Shown piece after piece: positions 13,102 through 28,909 of a stretch of 64,000 nt of DNA. The stretch lies in contig OENT01000713.1 in the NCBI GenBank assembly GCA_900239685.1, forward strand, positions 1-64,000, in the 5' to 3' direction. Within the stretch, counting starts at the first letter, position 1; each line of letters opens with the position of its first letter. The translations under genes were made by a program, and so were the position numbers. A model generated the notes under the pieces. The model made no database searches and was not told the DNA's origin. It saw nothing but the letters and a program-made list of their open reading frames with translations. This DNA comes from Rotaria macrura (taxonomy: Eukaryota; Rotifera; Eurotatoria; Philodinida; Philodinidae).

Positions 13102-14154
13102 AGAGATAGATAGAGTAAAAAGAAGAAAAGAATCAGATAAACAACAAACCAATGGTACCCAGGTGAACAGGATTCGGTATATACATATATCATAGTCAAG
13201 ATCAAGATAGTTTTATCGAAAATTTGTTTTTTGTATTGTATCTAATCATTAGATACTACCGTGCTTGGAACTTTTTCCCGCCAAGAACTTTTTATTTTCG
13301 GAAATTGATCAAAAATTTTCGATTTCTATTCAACATCGATGAAAATTATAATGAAAATTCTTCATTCACTATTTCGAACGAAAACTGTGCATATGTTAGT
13401 CATATTGAATACAATGCATCGTTTTCATAGGAATCCAAACTTGCTTAACATTCGTGTTAAATTAATGTTAGCCACGAGTTTGTTCATTACAGATAATGAA
13501 CAAAATGTCATAAATTACTAACAAATTTATGAGAATAACTAACAGGATATTAATGTGCAAGAGGATAATCTTTGATTAATATGCATACATTATATGTTAC
13601 AGAATAAATGTCAAGTAGACGTTAGTAATTTAACATTTTATTACGTTTATTTAATGAGAACTACGAAGGTATAAATTAAAGAAAAGAATGTATACATGAG
13701 AAGTTCATTTTTGAACTACTGCAATGAATAAGTAATGTGCCTCGTCCTTTTGTTTTTGTGAAGTCCTTCAGTAACGAAATCTAATCGAGGTGTGTAAACA
13801 AAGGCATCAGATGAAATTACCTTGATTGTGATAGCATATTTAACATGAGATTGATTGAATCGATGAGAAATTTGAAGAGGAATCGTTGTTTGGATACAAA
13901 CTTAAACAAGTAGACGACCGTAAAACATCAAACTAATGAAATATCAAATTCTGCTTTGATTGTTTGATCTCGCTTGTTGATTAGCGCCGTCTGTCGATTC
14001 ACTCATCGATTTGAACAGAAAGACGCCTCTTACAATGCAACAGAATGGAAAAAAAAACAAACATTATATTTAGGCATTCATTCATTCATTCATTTTTTGA
14101 CATAAGCATAAAACTTCATTCAATCGATCCTTCGACTGCAACAACAGGAATAAT

Positions 14155-14535
14155 ATGACTGATACACGAACGCTTTCATCATCATCATCTTCGACGACAA
14201 ATCATGTGAATGGTACAAATAATGGATCACCATTACCTCCTGATATAAATAATGTTAATGGTCTAACATCTTATGTAACTATTTTCTTTTCCATTTCATT
14301 TAACTTGTGATTAATCATTGTTTTTTTAATTTTGAAATAGGTCAATACAATTTTTCGTCAAATGGAAGAAAAATTTCTTGTTGCAAGTGATCAAGTTATG
14401 AATCGTATGAATGAATTAGGTAGAAAAATAGATACACTTGAATCCAATCTTGGTGATATTATTTCTCATCTACCATCGGAAGAATTAGCAACAACAGGCT
14501 CATCGCCATCAACAACAGGAACAACGACGCAATGA
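14155..14535 (+). CDS. HSBP1: Heat shock factor-binding protein 1 (HSBP1)
   Basis: Small coiled-coil protein that in other animals binds the trimerisation domain of heat-shock factor and dampens its activity. The HSBP1 coiled coil is also part of the WASH/CCDC53 literature. Two exons, 14155-14274 and 14341-14535 (66-bp intron, phase 0), give 104 residues. The first 35 or so residues are a Ser/Thr/Asn-rich extension. The conserved core starts at LTSYVNTIFRQMEEKF and runs through SDQVMNRMNELGRKID to TLESNLGDII with clear heptads, closely following the human core. The C-terminus is a short Ser/Thr-rich tail. Human HSBP1 is 76 residues, so both ends are longer here. The start is the only Met upstream of the core exon. 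Confidence 0.9.
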
Positions 14536-14644
14536 AAAATTTTCTTTTTTTCTTCTTCTTGTCATCTTCACAAATAGGACATTTGTTTCGTTTTTCTCAC
14601 TTGACACTCTGCCATGTTTATAGATAAATTTCATTTGTGCATGA

Positions 14645-14661
14645 AATAAAATACAAATAAA
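14645..14661 (+). terminator. HSBP1 polyadenylation signals
   Basis: Two AATAAA hexamers (14645-14650 and 14656-14661) about 110-125 nt downstream of the HSBP1 stop codon. Confidence 0.5.
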
Positions 14662-15698
14662 TGAGCGCACATTGTGTTTTCTGTTTGCGATCTATCCTCG
14701 TCGATTAACCTTTGCCTTTTTTGCTTTGTTTTATACTACTAATATGATGATGTTTTCATTCGTTTTACAATTCTAATGAAAGCACCGGTTAAGTCACATG
14801 ATCAATATAGGAGTAGAATTTTGTTGACAAAAACATCAGAAAAGTAATCTATTGAATTTTACTATTGATCCGACTTGTTCAATAGCACGAGCCTCTTTTT
14901 TTCTTCATTCTAGTATAGTCAGCATGATTATTGTACATTTTATCTTCATCCACTCTTGTATCAAGTGTATTTGATACAGTTGATCGTGTTACTTTAAATA
15001 TGTTTCTAAAAGTGTCAGTTGCATGTTTACATCATGTCATAGTATACGCTTTTTCTTTGAAACAAAATCAGTAGTTGTATTTACTTCTGATTTATCAAAG
15101 TAAACGAATAAATGATTAAAAAACAAATGGTAAAATAAAGAATCCGATTATTGCTATCGATTATAAAGTCTCTTGCTTATTTATTCTATACATATTATAA
15201 ACGTTTGATTAGTATACAAAAATAACTATTACCTCTTGTTAGGAATATTTCAAGTTTCGTCTTTTAAATTTTCAATATGAAATTCAATAATTTTCGGGTT
15301 TATCGATCGACATGACCCTTTGTTCATGAGAAATATTTCCTAGTTCATTCGAATGACCTGTCCAAATGTATCAACTAATTTTTCAATATTACATATGACA
15401 AGCCGCCATTTGAAGTCCTCTTGTGTAATGACTTATTTAAATAATGACATACATTGTCTTATGATATCTTCCTTTTCACGAATATGAATCTCCAATAGAA
15501 TTCTTTTTACTTAAGAAAATAAAGAGACCGTACCATTAGACTCTTGGTTTTTATCTCTGTTTATCTACATTCACATCATCCAAGATTTTGCCTTATATAT
15601 ATATAAAGAAATTGTTGTCAACAACAAAAATATTTTCTTCTTCTACTTTGTTCTAAATTTAACGTAAAATTCTGTATAAATGTTTTCTATTTCTTAAG
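14662..15698. other. Intergenic region between HSBP1 and the DUF5054 gene
   Basis: No open frame or RNA gene recognised. The distal end holds a TATA-like run, listed separately. Confidence 0.5.
15594..15607 (+). promoter_or_regulatory. TATA-like element of the DUF5054 gene
   Basis: TATATATATATAAA run about 92-105 nt upstream of the start codon at 15699. The distance suits a core promoter with a short leader. AT-rich background makes this only a possible element. Confidence 0.35.
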
Positions 15699-18600
15699 AT
15701 GTCAATTCGCATTCTATCTATCATTATTATATTTTTAAGTATATCAGCTAATCATAAAATTGTAGCTGATAGACTGCAGTTAAATGGTTATTACTATATG
15801 CAAGTACCAGGCAATGGCGATCAATTTGTTTTCAATATTGATTGGTCATATTCATTGAATCGCTATTTAGTTACTGTAACAGGACAATCACTAGCGTGGG
15901 CAACAGCTCGATTAGATATAATTACTAATACATCGGTAAATCTTGTGTGTGATAATGGTATCAGTTTACCAGGGTTAATACAATATCCAACAGATTTACC
16001 ATCAATATGTTGGCCGACATCAAAAGATTTTCCTTGTTGGAATCGGCTTCTATCAAACATATCGCGTATTCATGTCATTAACATGTAATTAAAGCTATTT
16101 ATTTGTATTTTGAATTTAATTGTATGTCAACATCTTCTATTTAATTTTTCTTTTGGTTAAAGGAACCATTTAGATGTTGGCTATAATGGTATTCCAATAA
16201 CGGGCTATATCAATAATATTCTCAACATATATTTTCATCAATATTTTCCTCGTGCAGCTATTCTAGCCGAACAAGTTCGTCGTATATCACCCGATGATTC
16301 ATTCGTATACACAACACATCCATGGTTACTTAGCATGTTTTTTGATTGTCCATCGAATTTAGTTCTTGCCAATATAAAATTAATCTGTCCATCAGACGAT
16401 GAATTAGAACTAATTGAACGAGCCATACGTACAGGTGCAATAACATGGCATGCTGGTGCAATGAATATGCAATATGAATGGATGGATGAACGTGCATTAA
16501 ATCAATCGTTAGATATATCTGTTTCATTAGCAAAACGTTTTAATGTTCCTGTTCCATGTGTTGTTAGCGTACGTGATGTACCTGGCATTCCGATAACCAT
16601 AATTCGATCATTAAATCAATATTTTTCGCAATATTGCGCATATAAACCCATGGTTACAGTTGGTGTTAATGCTGGTATGATGAAAAGAAAAACAATTTTC
16701 ATTTTTTGGCATATCATTTCAAATAAATTTTGATTCGTTTGATTTTAGCCGTAACTAATTTTAATATTCCAAAAGGTTTATTTCGATGGGGAACAAGTGA
16801 TCAGTCCAATGTACTTGGAACATGGCATTCATTTGGTTTGTACTATTTGTTGTTGTTTTTTTTTGTCTATTGACAACAAAAGTAAAATGAATCGATAGAA
16901 CTGTATAAACATACAAACGTTTTAGGATATCCAAATAATCCCGGTTCAACATTTTCAAGTCCAGGTGGTTTATCTCTCAATGATCTTATTGTTATTCCAC
17001 AAGTCGGTATTGCTTTGGCTTTTGCCTTTCGTACCGACAATCAAGGTAATGTAAAACACTTCGATCGAATTTCTTCTTTCTCTGATATTTAAAATCATTC
17101 TGTATACTTAGGTCCACCAATGTCAGTAGCTGAAATTCGTCAAAACCATGCAATTCTTCGTCAATCATATCCAGGTGCTCAAATAATTTCATCGTCATTT
17201 CAAAACTTTCTAGAAGAAATATCGGGCGTGGGTGATGAACTTGAATTGTTTGATCGTGATATATCAGATTCATGGTTACAAGGCATTGGATCAGATCCAA
17301 AACGTGTTCAACAATATCAAGCACTACAAAGAGCTTTACAAACATGTTTTGAACGTGGCTTGTGTTCAGTAAATGATGAACAACTAATTAATGGTAGTCG
17401 ATTTCTTATCAAAATCCCAGGTAAAATAAAAACTGTCATTTATATTACGTCGAGCATTCTATCTTGTTGCTTTCGTTCATAATGCAGTAATCAAAAGCTA
17501 ATGGTATCGAATTACTATTGCTCTGTTCTTTCTTATAAGACCTCGTTTTTAAAAAATCTTTAATATGATTTGAACTGCTTTCTTTCAAAATTAGTTGAAG
17601 TTTTACAATTTCTTGTGTCTCTATGACATCGGTCTCTTGCATGGATTCATATTCGAACACTTTTTACCATTCTCACATATTTCCTTTTTTACGACTGAGA
17701 ATTTCTTATTTCATGCCTACTTAAGAATGTGACTAAATTCAAAAGAAACACACAGTGACATTTTAATCAATACGAATTTCTAGAAGTTTTTTAAGGATCA
17801 ACAGAACTCGTTTTAGAACTAAAATCGTTCATAATATTATCACATCGATTAAGAAATCATTATTCATATGAGAGTTATTCTGATGAGAGAACACAAATCA
17901 ATTTTCTTCAATCGAACTTGCTAGACACAGAGAGAGAGAGAGAGAGGTATTTGCAAACTATACTTGGAAACAAGACACAATTCATAGTTCAAATAACTAC
18001 TACTAATTCTAATTGATCGAATGAAAAAAAGAAATGAATGGTATTTTTATCACGAATTTAATCCTATCGATGAAGTATTATGCAAGTATTTATTTTGTAG
18101 AACATACTTGGGGTTTACCATCCGTCTATGATCAAATCAATTGGAGTAATAAACAATTTCAAACAGTTGTTAATAGTGCACAATCATTCAATAATTGTCG
18201 GCAAGCATGGCTTGAACAACGAGCATTTTTTGATTTCTACTTAGAAACAGTCAATGATCATCCACTGTACAGTATCATTCAAGATGAATTATCAGTTGCA
18301 TTTAAAAATGTAACACGACCTAATTTAGATTATTTTAAAGTTGTTTCACCAACAGACATATTCTTACTATTTCGTGATTCATCAAATCAAATTTATGTTT
18401 CCTTCGATAAAAATTTAGGATCAATATCGAACTTGAGTCGAAGTGATAAAATCTATTGGACAGATGGCAAGTCTCAATTAGCAACTTTCGCGTATATTAC
18501 TTATAATGAAACTGATTTCATTCAACTATCGAATACATATGGCAATCCAGGTATAGAATAATTGAATTTGATTTAAAATTGATATATATCCTAATTCGAA

Positions 18601-20246
18601 CCCGTTTGACTCGTATTTATTTTCCTAGTCGATGAAAAAAACTCATAAGTACAGTTTTGTTTTAGTATGAAACATACAAATATGTCAGCTAGATGAAATA
18701 GAAAAGAGAACGAAAAATGAAAAGTGTATCGTGTGTTGGTTAACATACTTGAATTGAGCAAAATTTGTAATTCACACATCTCATCAATGATATGCATTCG
18801 CAGAAAATCGAAAAACTCATGTAAGAGAAACAAGAACTGTTAACTAGGGATGGTCGTTTTGTTATCGAGTCGATGGAATTTGTAAGAAAAAAATTATTTG
18901 ATTGTTTTATTTCTCACAAAATTAAATTTACCTAAACGAAAATCAATCACAAAGAATAGATAACGATGATAATAGCATTCTGTAATAACAGAAAATCGAT
19001 CTGATCGAATAGATAAATAGTTAATCTCATCAGTGCACTCGAACTCAATCCTGACATTTCCTATTTTGAATCTATCGAATTGATGATAGAATTTTTTTCA
19101 AACGAGACAAACTTGACCTTGTTTCATCTTTATTGAAGACATATAATGATGACGAAGAATTAGACATGCTATTGACTGCAATCATTTTTACTCTTAATAT
19201 AAAGAGCACATGAGTCAATGGAAAGGAAACCCTTACGCTAAGTATTATCTCATATATATATATATAATTGGGAAAAGCTGATTTAAATACTCAAATTTTA
19301 AAATTGTGTTGAATACGAGTTTAACTTTTAAGATATTTCGAGTCATTTTCTCAGTTGCTCATGTTGAATTGAGATAGGATCTTCTTTTGGTAACTTTCTT
19401 TGTCCTCAACATTGTACTAATGCGTTTCAATTCGGTTCAACAAACTAAATATCATCGGGAAATAAAAAAGAGTATCATCAATTTTGAAATGCGTGTAAAA
19501 ATGAAAACTTTCATTCTCGTTAATTTTAAATTTCTAGGTTACGATAAACCGAATTCAACGGAAAATGCAAATCCTGCCTCACGTGTTTGGTCGCCAATAT
19601 TGAAAAATTTTTTCCGATCTCGAAATAATGATAATGTGTTTCTAGCTCAATTGATAATGGATAATGATGCTGTTAATCTTTACGGTGGCTTCAGTGAAAT
19701 ATGGTTGACATATACATTTCTTGATGATACAACATTTATACTAGAATGGCTCGGTTTAAATAAAACGGCCACACGTCTTGCTGAAGCATCGATGATTAAA
19801 TTTTTACTTCCTATGCAACCATCATGTTCATTAATACAATATCAGACTAAAGTTGATGTTCAACAAGCAGCAGAAGGATCATCATATTATCAACGTGGTG
19901 TTGACGCTTTTTCATGTCAAACAAGTCTATCTTCAAAGTGTTTTGCTAATATTCATGTTAAATCGTATGATGCACCCATTGGTTTGTTTTAAAAAATTTG
20001 TTTCGTTTTAAAGGCAAACATATAGTTCTGAATGTTTTATTTTAAGCTTGCCCAATTTTACAAGGTAAAGAGCCAACAGCTCTTCCATTCCCAGCGCCTG
20101 CAACACCACCGGCCTTGGATGGCATGGCTTTTAATTTACACAATAATGTTTGGGATACAAATTACATTTATTGGTATCCATTAGTCTCGGGTGATGAATC
20201 ATGGCGAGCTCGATTTTTAGTGAATTTCGATGGATCATGTAGTTAA
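15699..20246 (+). CDS. Secreted DUF5054 family protein (GH38-like glycosidase fold suspected)
   Basis: Eight exons (15699-16084, 16163-16674, 16749-16835, 16926-17045, 17112-17420, 18101-18550, 19538-19981, 20047-20246) join in frame to 835 residues. A signal peptide (MSIRILSIIIIFLSISANH) is followed by a sandwich-like region. Then come MNHLDVGYNG (residues 129-138), ITWHAGAM, RDVPGIPITI, LAFAFRTDNQGPP, SWLQGIGSDPKRVQ and EHTWG (from residue 472). This motif series is the one I know from DUF5054 proteins of bacteria and fungi. HxD in HLDVG resembles the zinc-binding HxD of GH38 alpha-mannosidases. The substrate is unknown; extracellular or lysosomal carbohydrate processing is inference. Most introns are 65-90 bp, but two are long (680 and 987 bp). 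The gene is intact, so any bacterial or fungal origin is old enough to have gained introns. Confidence 0.85.
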
Positions 20247-22367
20247 ACTTTATGCGTTCTTTTTTTCAACTATTTATTACCGTGATACTTATTTTTAACC
20301 TCTGTTTTTGTGATATTAATTTATTAATCGATTTTTTTTTCTCATAACAAAGGCAATAGCTTTCATGATTAGTGGTATGATATTACATATAATATAAGAT
20401 AGTGAGTCATTATTCAAAGATGTTAGTAATAAAAATAATTAAATAAATAAATATAGATCAGAATAACTTATATACTATTTATTTGACTAATACTAATTTG
20501 AACGTATTTGTACTTGTTGCGGCCAAAAATCACCTGATTACATACCTAGTTGTAGTAGACAATGATGAAATTGCTCTTGTAATCCCGAGTCATAAACGAA
20601 AGTATAATTTCAATACGTTTGCATTGCTTAGTTAACATAGTTTAGAAATAGGAGAGACGATGTCATGTTCACATTCATTGAATTTTCGTTCGATTTCAAT
20701 GAATATATAATCACTGAAGCTATCTAGATAATCCCTCGCTTGAACTTTTGTACTATACATCACATGGAACATATACATAGGTAAGAAATTAACGAGCAAG
20801 ATTTGTTGATACTCGTGAATCAAAAAACACGAAGCAGGATTCTATTTCTATTTATTTGTCTGTGGACTTGTATTACATCTTCGAGCTATGAGGTTCAAGA
20901 TATTGGAGTTAGTAGAAAAAGTAAATAAATTTTACTATTTTCTCAATGTCTTTACTATATCAATTACTGTTGCTAGATGAATTTGTCTGTGCAAGAGCCT
21001 ACATCTTAATATCTATAGAGTCATACGTATATAATATTGATCAACGCATGACATTTATCTTGTGAATTTCAGATTTCAATGTTCTCGTCTGAGAAAAACT
21101 TTATTCTCGTATGGTTTCATTGTGTTTTACAAGATTCAACTACTCCTGTAAAACAAGCAGCGTCTATTTAATGATAGACTGTGTCCCCGTTTTATGAAAA
21201 GCTATGTGAACTTATGATTAATTGAAAAAGATTGTTGTCATCGTTTGGACATATAAATCTCATGTTGTTCATGTAATAAGATAATCAATTTAGTTCTATC
21301 GAACCTCAGGATGTTTGGATCGATATATTGGCATGTGTCTATGATTGTCCAGGACGATGCTTCTCAATAGGATGCTATAAAACGTCTGAAGTGTCGGAAT
21401 CCCGTTACTCCAACCAAGGTCTCGATCATAACAACATCCGACAACTTACTATTCGAATCCAATATTCAGGATTCTAACAGCTTCCAACACGGGTTTCTAT
21501 TAGATTCGATAGTTTCACAATAGAATCCAACGGAGTTCACCAATCGATTCAGTAGTCCAGAGCCATCTGTAAAATTTGATGTCAATATTTTCAGTCGTCA
21601 AACTTCTCTTCATTATTCATCATATAATTGTTGTAATCTTCACACATAATATCAATGTGAATGTCAATACAATATTTCCCTATTTTTTATTAGTTTTTCT
21701 CGCTTTGCAGACGCACACACAAAACAAATTAATTTTCTTTATAAGACTTTTTATTTCATAAAAGGGAATAGATCTTCTCCGTCTAAATTAATCGAATTAA
21801 AAATAGAATCATTGCCATTCTGCATGTATATGACTAGAATCGTTTCATAGCTGACTTGAGACTATCGATTTATTTGTATACATTCGAATTACTTATGCTT
21901 ACCGTCGATTCATAGACAGTTATTGCATTTTTATTGCATAAGAATCGATTAGAAATTGAATTTTCCCATTTATCGAATCCCGTTAACAACAAATGATCAT
22001 AGTAATATCAAAGAATTATTTTGGAAATTTACATGAGATCCAAGAAAAAATTCTTTTTTTAAGATGATAACGTCATCTATTTTCGTTTTTATCGGAGACT
22101 TGAAAATTAATTCGACCAAGAAGAAGAAGAAACAGATATGCATATATATATATATGTATGTACATACACTTATTCTGTTTTCGATTGGATTTCATGAAAA
22201 GGAAACGAACAATGTTACTTTCTTTTCTTTCTTTAGCAGTTAGATCTAATATTGTGTATGGCAAATTTTTTCATATGAATAAATAGTCTAATACATTTGT
22301 AGAAAATCAATCAAGACTTCACCAATCAACTGAGAAAATCGTACATTATTCATAAAGAATAGAAACA
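20247..22367. other. Intergenic region
   Basis: No gene recognised. A block at about 21350-21560 is visibly less AT-rich than its surroundings and lacks long open frames. An (AT) run lies near 22143-22155. Short minus-strand open stretches near 20632-20823 and 22073-22264 are not supported. Confidence 0.45.
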
Positions 22368-25592
<3,225 letters not shown>

Positions 25593-25660
25593 GTTATTTA
25601 TTGATATGAGTCGAAATGTGTTTTTTTTTGTTGTTGTTATTTCGTTTCCTGTTTGTTTTT

Positions 25661-26316
25661 TTACTTTGAAAAAAGTGAAGAATCCGAAGAAGAAGATAGT
25701 AAAGCTTTCCGTGTTCGTTCATGATCATCTTCGCATAAAATTTGATTATTGAATAAAAAATATCGATCACCAACACAGAATCTATAGAAGAAAAGATTCA
25801 ATTTTTACAAAATATTTCCGTTAGAAATTTTTTCATTACTTACTTTTGTTGACATTCGTAGCATGAAAAACAATTTAGATGATAAACAAGTTCTCCACAA
25901 CGCATTACTAAATCGAATGCTGGAACTAGAATAATTATTTAGAAAAGAACAAGAATTAAGTTGTCAGAAAATGATGAGAATTTAATTCCTACTGAGTCGT
26001 TGACAACTAGCACAATGACCAGTCATGCCAAATAGACGTAAGTAATCTCGTTTACAAAGTATTAAATTAGCTTTTAAATATAATGTGGAACCGGTTTCAC
26101 CTAAACGACAATCGCAACAAGCACATTTTAAACAATCTTCATGCCACATTTTATCCAAAGCTAGTGAAAAGAAAACATCTCATGATCTTTTAAAATATTC
26201 ATGATTGAAAGAAAAAAATATATCCTACCTTGAAGCATGTATCGATCATTAATTATTTGATTGCAATTAGCGCAAATATAACTTTTGTTTGTTGAAATAA
26301 TATTTGTATTTGTCAT
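25661..26316 (-). CDS. LMO1/3-like: LIM-only protein, LMO1/LMO3 type
   Basis: Nuclear adaptor made of two LIM zinc fingers. In other animals it bridges LDB1 and bHLH/GATA factors; the Drosophila homologue is Beadex/dLMO. Four exons (26316-26229, 26160-25993, 25925-25844, 25781-25661; introns 62-68 bp) give 152 residues, against 156 in human LMO1. LIM1 starts at YICANCNQIINDRYM and contains WHEDCLKCACCDCRLGE. LIM2 starts at GHCASCQRLIPAFDLVM and contains YHLNCFSC and FCVGDRYFLFNNQILC. The intervening KRDYLRLFG is nearly identical to vertebrate LMO1/3. All zinc ligands are visible. The tail is Ser-rich. The start Met has a CACC context, and no other upstream domain is expected. It is convergent with the PRMT gene. 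Confidence 0.93.
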
Positions 26317-26709
26317 GGTGAAAAATCTTTAATATGTAAAGTAACACTATAATTCTCAGTTTTGTTCGAAGGAAAAGATGAAGAAGAAAATTTGATTAAA
26401 AAGACGAACAAAGAACAAAAATGAGAAGGAAGAGAAAGAACTATGATGGTTGATGATGATGATGATGACATTTGGGCTTCTATTTTTAATTAAAATAAGT
26501 GTATATAAGTGTGAGAATTCCATCACGGTCAATTAGCCGACAAGAAGAAAAATGAGCCATCTGTCGTGCACGCTACATATTATCATGAACATCTCTCACT
26601 TTTTCTATTCGAGTAACATCAGTAGAAAATGAAACAAAAAGAGGAAAAAGAAAAAGGTAATACAAATGCAAATTACATTTGTCATCTCTTATTTTACATC
26701 TTTCTAATG

Positions 26710-26731
26710 TATATATATATATATATATATA
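26710..26731. repeat. (AT)n microsatellite
   Basis: Perfect AT dinucleotide run of about 22 bases. Confidence 0.9.
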
Positions 26732-28061
26732 CACGGTCAATATGTCCTATGGATAATTGTGTCGACCATATTGTCATCTCATCCAATTTCTTGTCTTAAT
26801 TCTCACGAGGCATATTCTCTCTTCGCTCTCTAGAATAACTAATTATGAAGAATAGCAGAATGATGGGTAAACTATGATAACTGTACTCTATGTGCATGTT
26901 ATGCCGGAGAGAAATTGGAAAGCGCCAATAAAAGACAGCAGTAAGAGCAGTTATAATGGATAGCAAAAGAGATAATTCATTCCCGCAAACCAATTAACTA
27001 TTAGATTGAAGAACTAGCTATATGATTATTCATTGTCTTTAACAGCAGACATGCGTGTTCGATGCGAGAGATGATTTTGATGAGCAAGAATCGTGCTACA
27101 CGCTACAGATGAACACAATCAGTAGGAAGTTAATTTTGTTTTTTTTTCTCTCAATTTGATGCTGCATCTAGGAAAAGAAAATATCTCATCGCTTTTTAAT
27201 ATGATACTCAAATGGAAATTAATTAATTTTTTTTTTTCATATTCCATCAAATTGATTATGACGAAAGACATTTGTATCGATAGAGAATATCTTGTTTTCT
27301 TCAGTTGATGAGATAGATTTCTCATCAAAAAGCATCGAAAATATAGAAGTGAACGAACAGTTTACTATACAGAAACATTAATAGAAAATTAATAAATGTT
27401 ATTAATTAATGAAATTTGAAATACTGATCATTGATCTTCACGATTTAACTGTAAATTTTCAATTTATAGATTGTTTAGTGTAATTCTTAGGAATTATTTG
27501 CTTTTCGTAGTTATGTTATAGTCATCTAAGATTTATCATGGAGGAAAAAAGTATGAGTTTTTCATCATTGGATTATTTTTCTTCACATTAATAAAGCATA
27601 CTTTATTCTTGTCTGATTACCTAAAACCACAAAATTTAATATCCGTTTTTTCGATGATCAAAACTGATGTCACGACCATTGTTACAAATGTCGGCTATGT
27701 TGTTTTTCACTTCTGTCTGTTATATCGAATATCAATACTTTTATTACGCTTCAAAAATTTCATGATCAGTGTCAATACAATATATATATATGACACGATT
27801 TGAACGACCTCATCAATGCGTATAATAAAGCACATGTCTATTAGCTTGAATAAACTTCCAGTCATATTAGTACGTTCTACATGAAAAAAATTTCACAAGT
27901 CTAGTATTAACATTAGACCGTGATAGATTTTAAAATGTCTCTTAAAATTGTATCGTGTATCAATCAACTGAAAACAAAATCTTGCATAATATTCAATACA
28001 TGTTTCATTCATTTTATGACGTTCTATGCTCAAGGTTATTACCCAATTATGTAGAAATCAC

Positions 28062-28069
28062 ATATAAAG
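28062..28069 (+). promoter_or_regulatory. TATA-like element of the ERI3-like gene
   Basis: ATATAAAG about 70 nt upstream of the start codon at 28137. Plausible core promoter, not proven. Confidence 0.35.
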
Positions 28070-28136
28070 GTATATAAACATGATTGTCATTATAGATCAA
28101 TACTATTTCTTGAAGTAAACGTGCTTATATTCTGGA

Positions 28137-28835
28137 ATGGCTGCATCATCTGAAAGTTCTATTAAACGGCAAAATTATGATTATTTTCTTGTACTTGATT
28201 TTGAAGCTACCTGTGACAATAATCACAAACCGCATCCAATAGAAATTATAGAATTTCCTGTTTTGAAGATCAATGCTCGTACATTTGAATGTGAATCAAC
28301 ATTTCATACATGTAAGTAAAATCAACATTTCTTTTTTATAAATGAAAAGAAAAATAATATGAATACTGCTATCCATCGCCTAGATGTAACACCAGTCATG
28401 AATCCTCAGTTGACAAAATTTTGCACAGATTTAACTGGTATAACTCAAGATATGGTTACAGATCAACCAAAACTTGATGATGTTCTTCAAAATTTTCATC
28501 TCTGGCTTCATAATGAAAAACTTCTTGAACCTAATGTCAAATTTATTTTTGTTACTTGTGGTGATTGGGATTTATATACCATGTTAACCAGCCAATGCAA
28601 TTATTTTAACATACCACGCGCTGAATATTTTAATCGATGGATAAATATAAAAAAATCATTCAATAAAGCGGTTGGAATATATCCACGCGATGGTATGATG
28701 GGCATGTTAAAAGTACTTCATATTGAACATGTCGGAAGACATCATAGTGGCATTGATGATTGCAAAAATATTGCCGAAATTTTAAAAGGATTAGCAGAAA
28801 AAAGATATGTCTTTCAAGAAAATAGGAAAAACTGA
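28137..28835 (+). CDS. ERI3-like: ERI1/ERI3-family 3'-5' exoribonuclease
   Basis: DEDDh exonuclease of the ERI family, which trims RNA 3' ends (histone mRNA, rRNA and small RNAs, depending on paralogue). Two exons, 28137-28311 and 28384-28835 (72-bp intron, phase 1), give 208 residues. Exo I motif FLVLDFEATC lies near residue 22. Then come EIIEFPVLKI, NPQLTKFCTDLTGITQDMV, FVTCGDWDL (Exo II region) and HHSGIDDCKNIA (Exo III with catalytic His and Asp). All catalytic residues are present. The pattern follows human ERI3 most closely. There is no SAP domain, so it is not ERI1, and it is shorter than full-length ERI3, consisting of little more than the nuclease domain. Confidence 0.92.
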
Positions 28836-28903
28836 TCAATAGATATTTGTTATTTTTATGTATATCAATAACAGTTTCGCTGTGGATTTCTTCCATCAAA
28901 ATC

Positions 28904-28909
28904 AATAAA
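28904..28909 (+). terminator. ERI3-like polyadenylation signal
   Basis: AATAAA hexamer about 70 nt after the stop codon of the exonuclease gene. Confidence 0.5.

Larger units (their letters stand above)
12014..14154. other. Intergenic region with simple repeats
   Basis: No supported gene. It holds an (AT)n microsatellite at about 12518-12542, a (GA)n tract at 13082-13101 and a CATT-type tetranucleotide run at about 14074-14095 just upstream of HSBP1. Small open stretches at 12626-12859 and 13224-13521 look random. Confidence 0.5.
26317..28136. other. Intergenic region
   Basis: No gene recognised between the LMO 5' end and the ERI3-like gene. It carries an (AT)n microsatellite at about 26710-26731. 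Open stretches at 26796-26993, 27119-27328 and 27609-27803 are short, AT-biased and unsupported. Confidence 0.5.
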
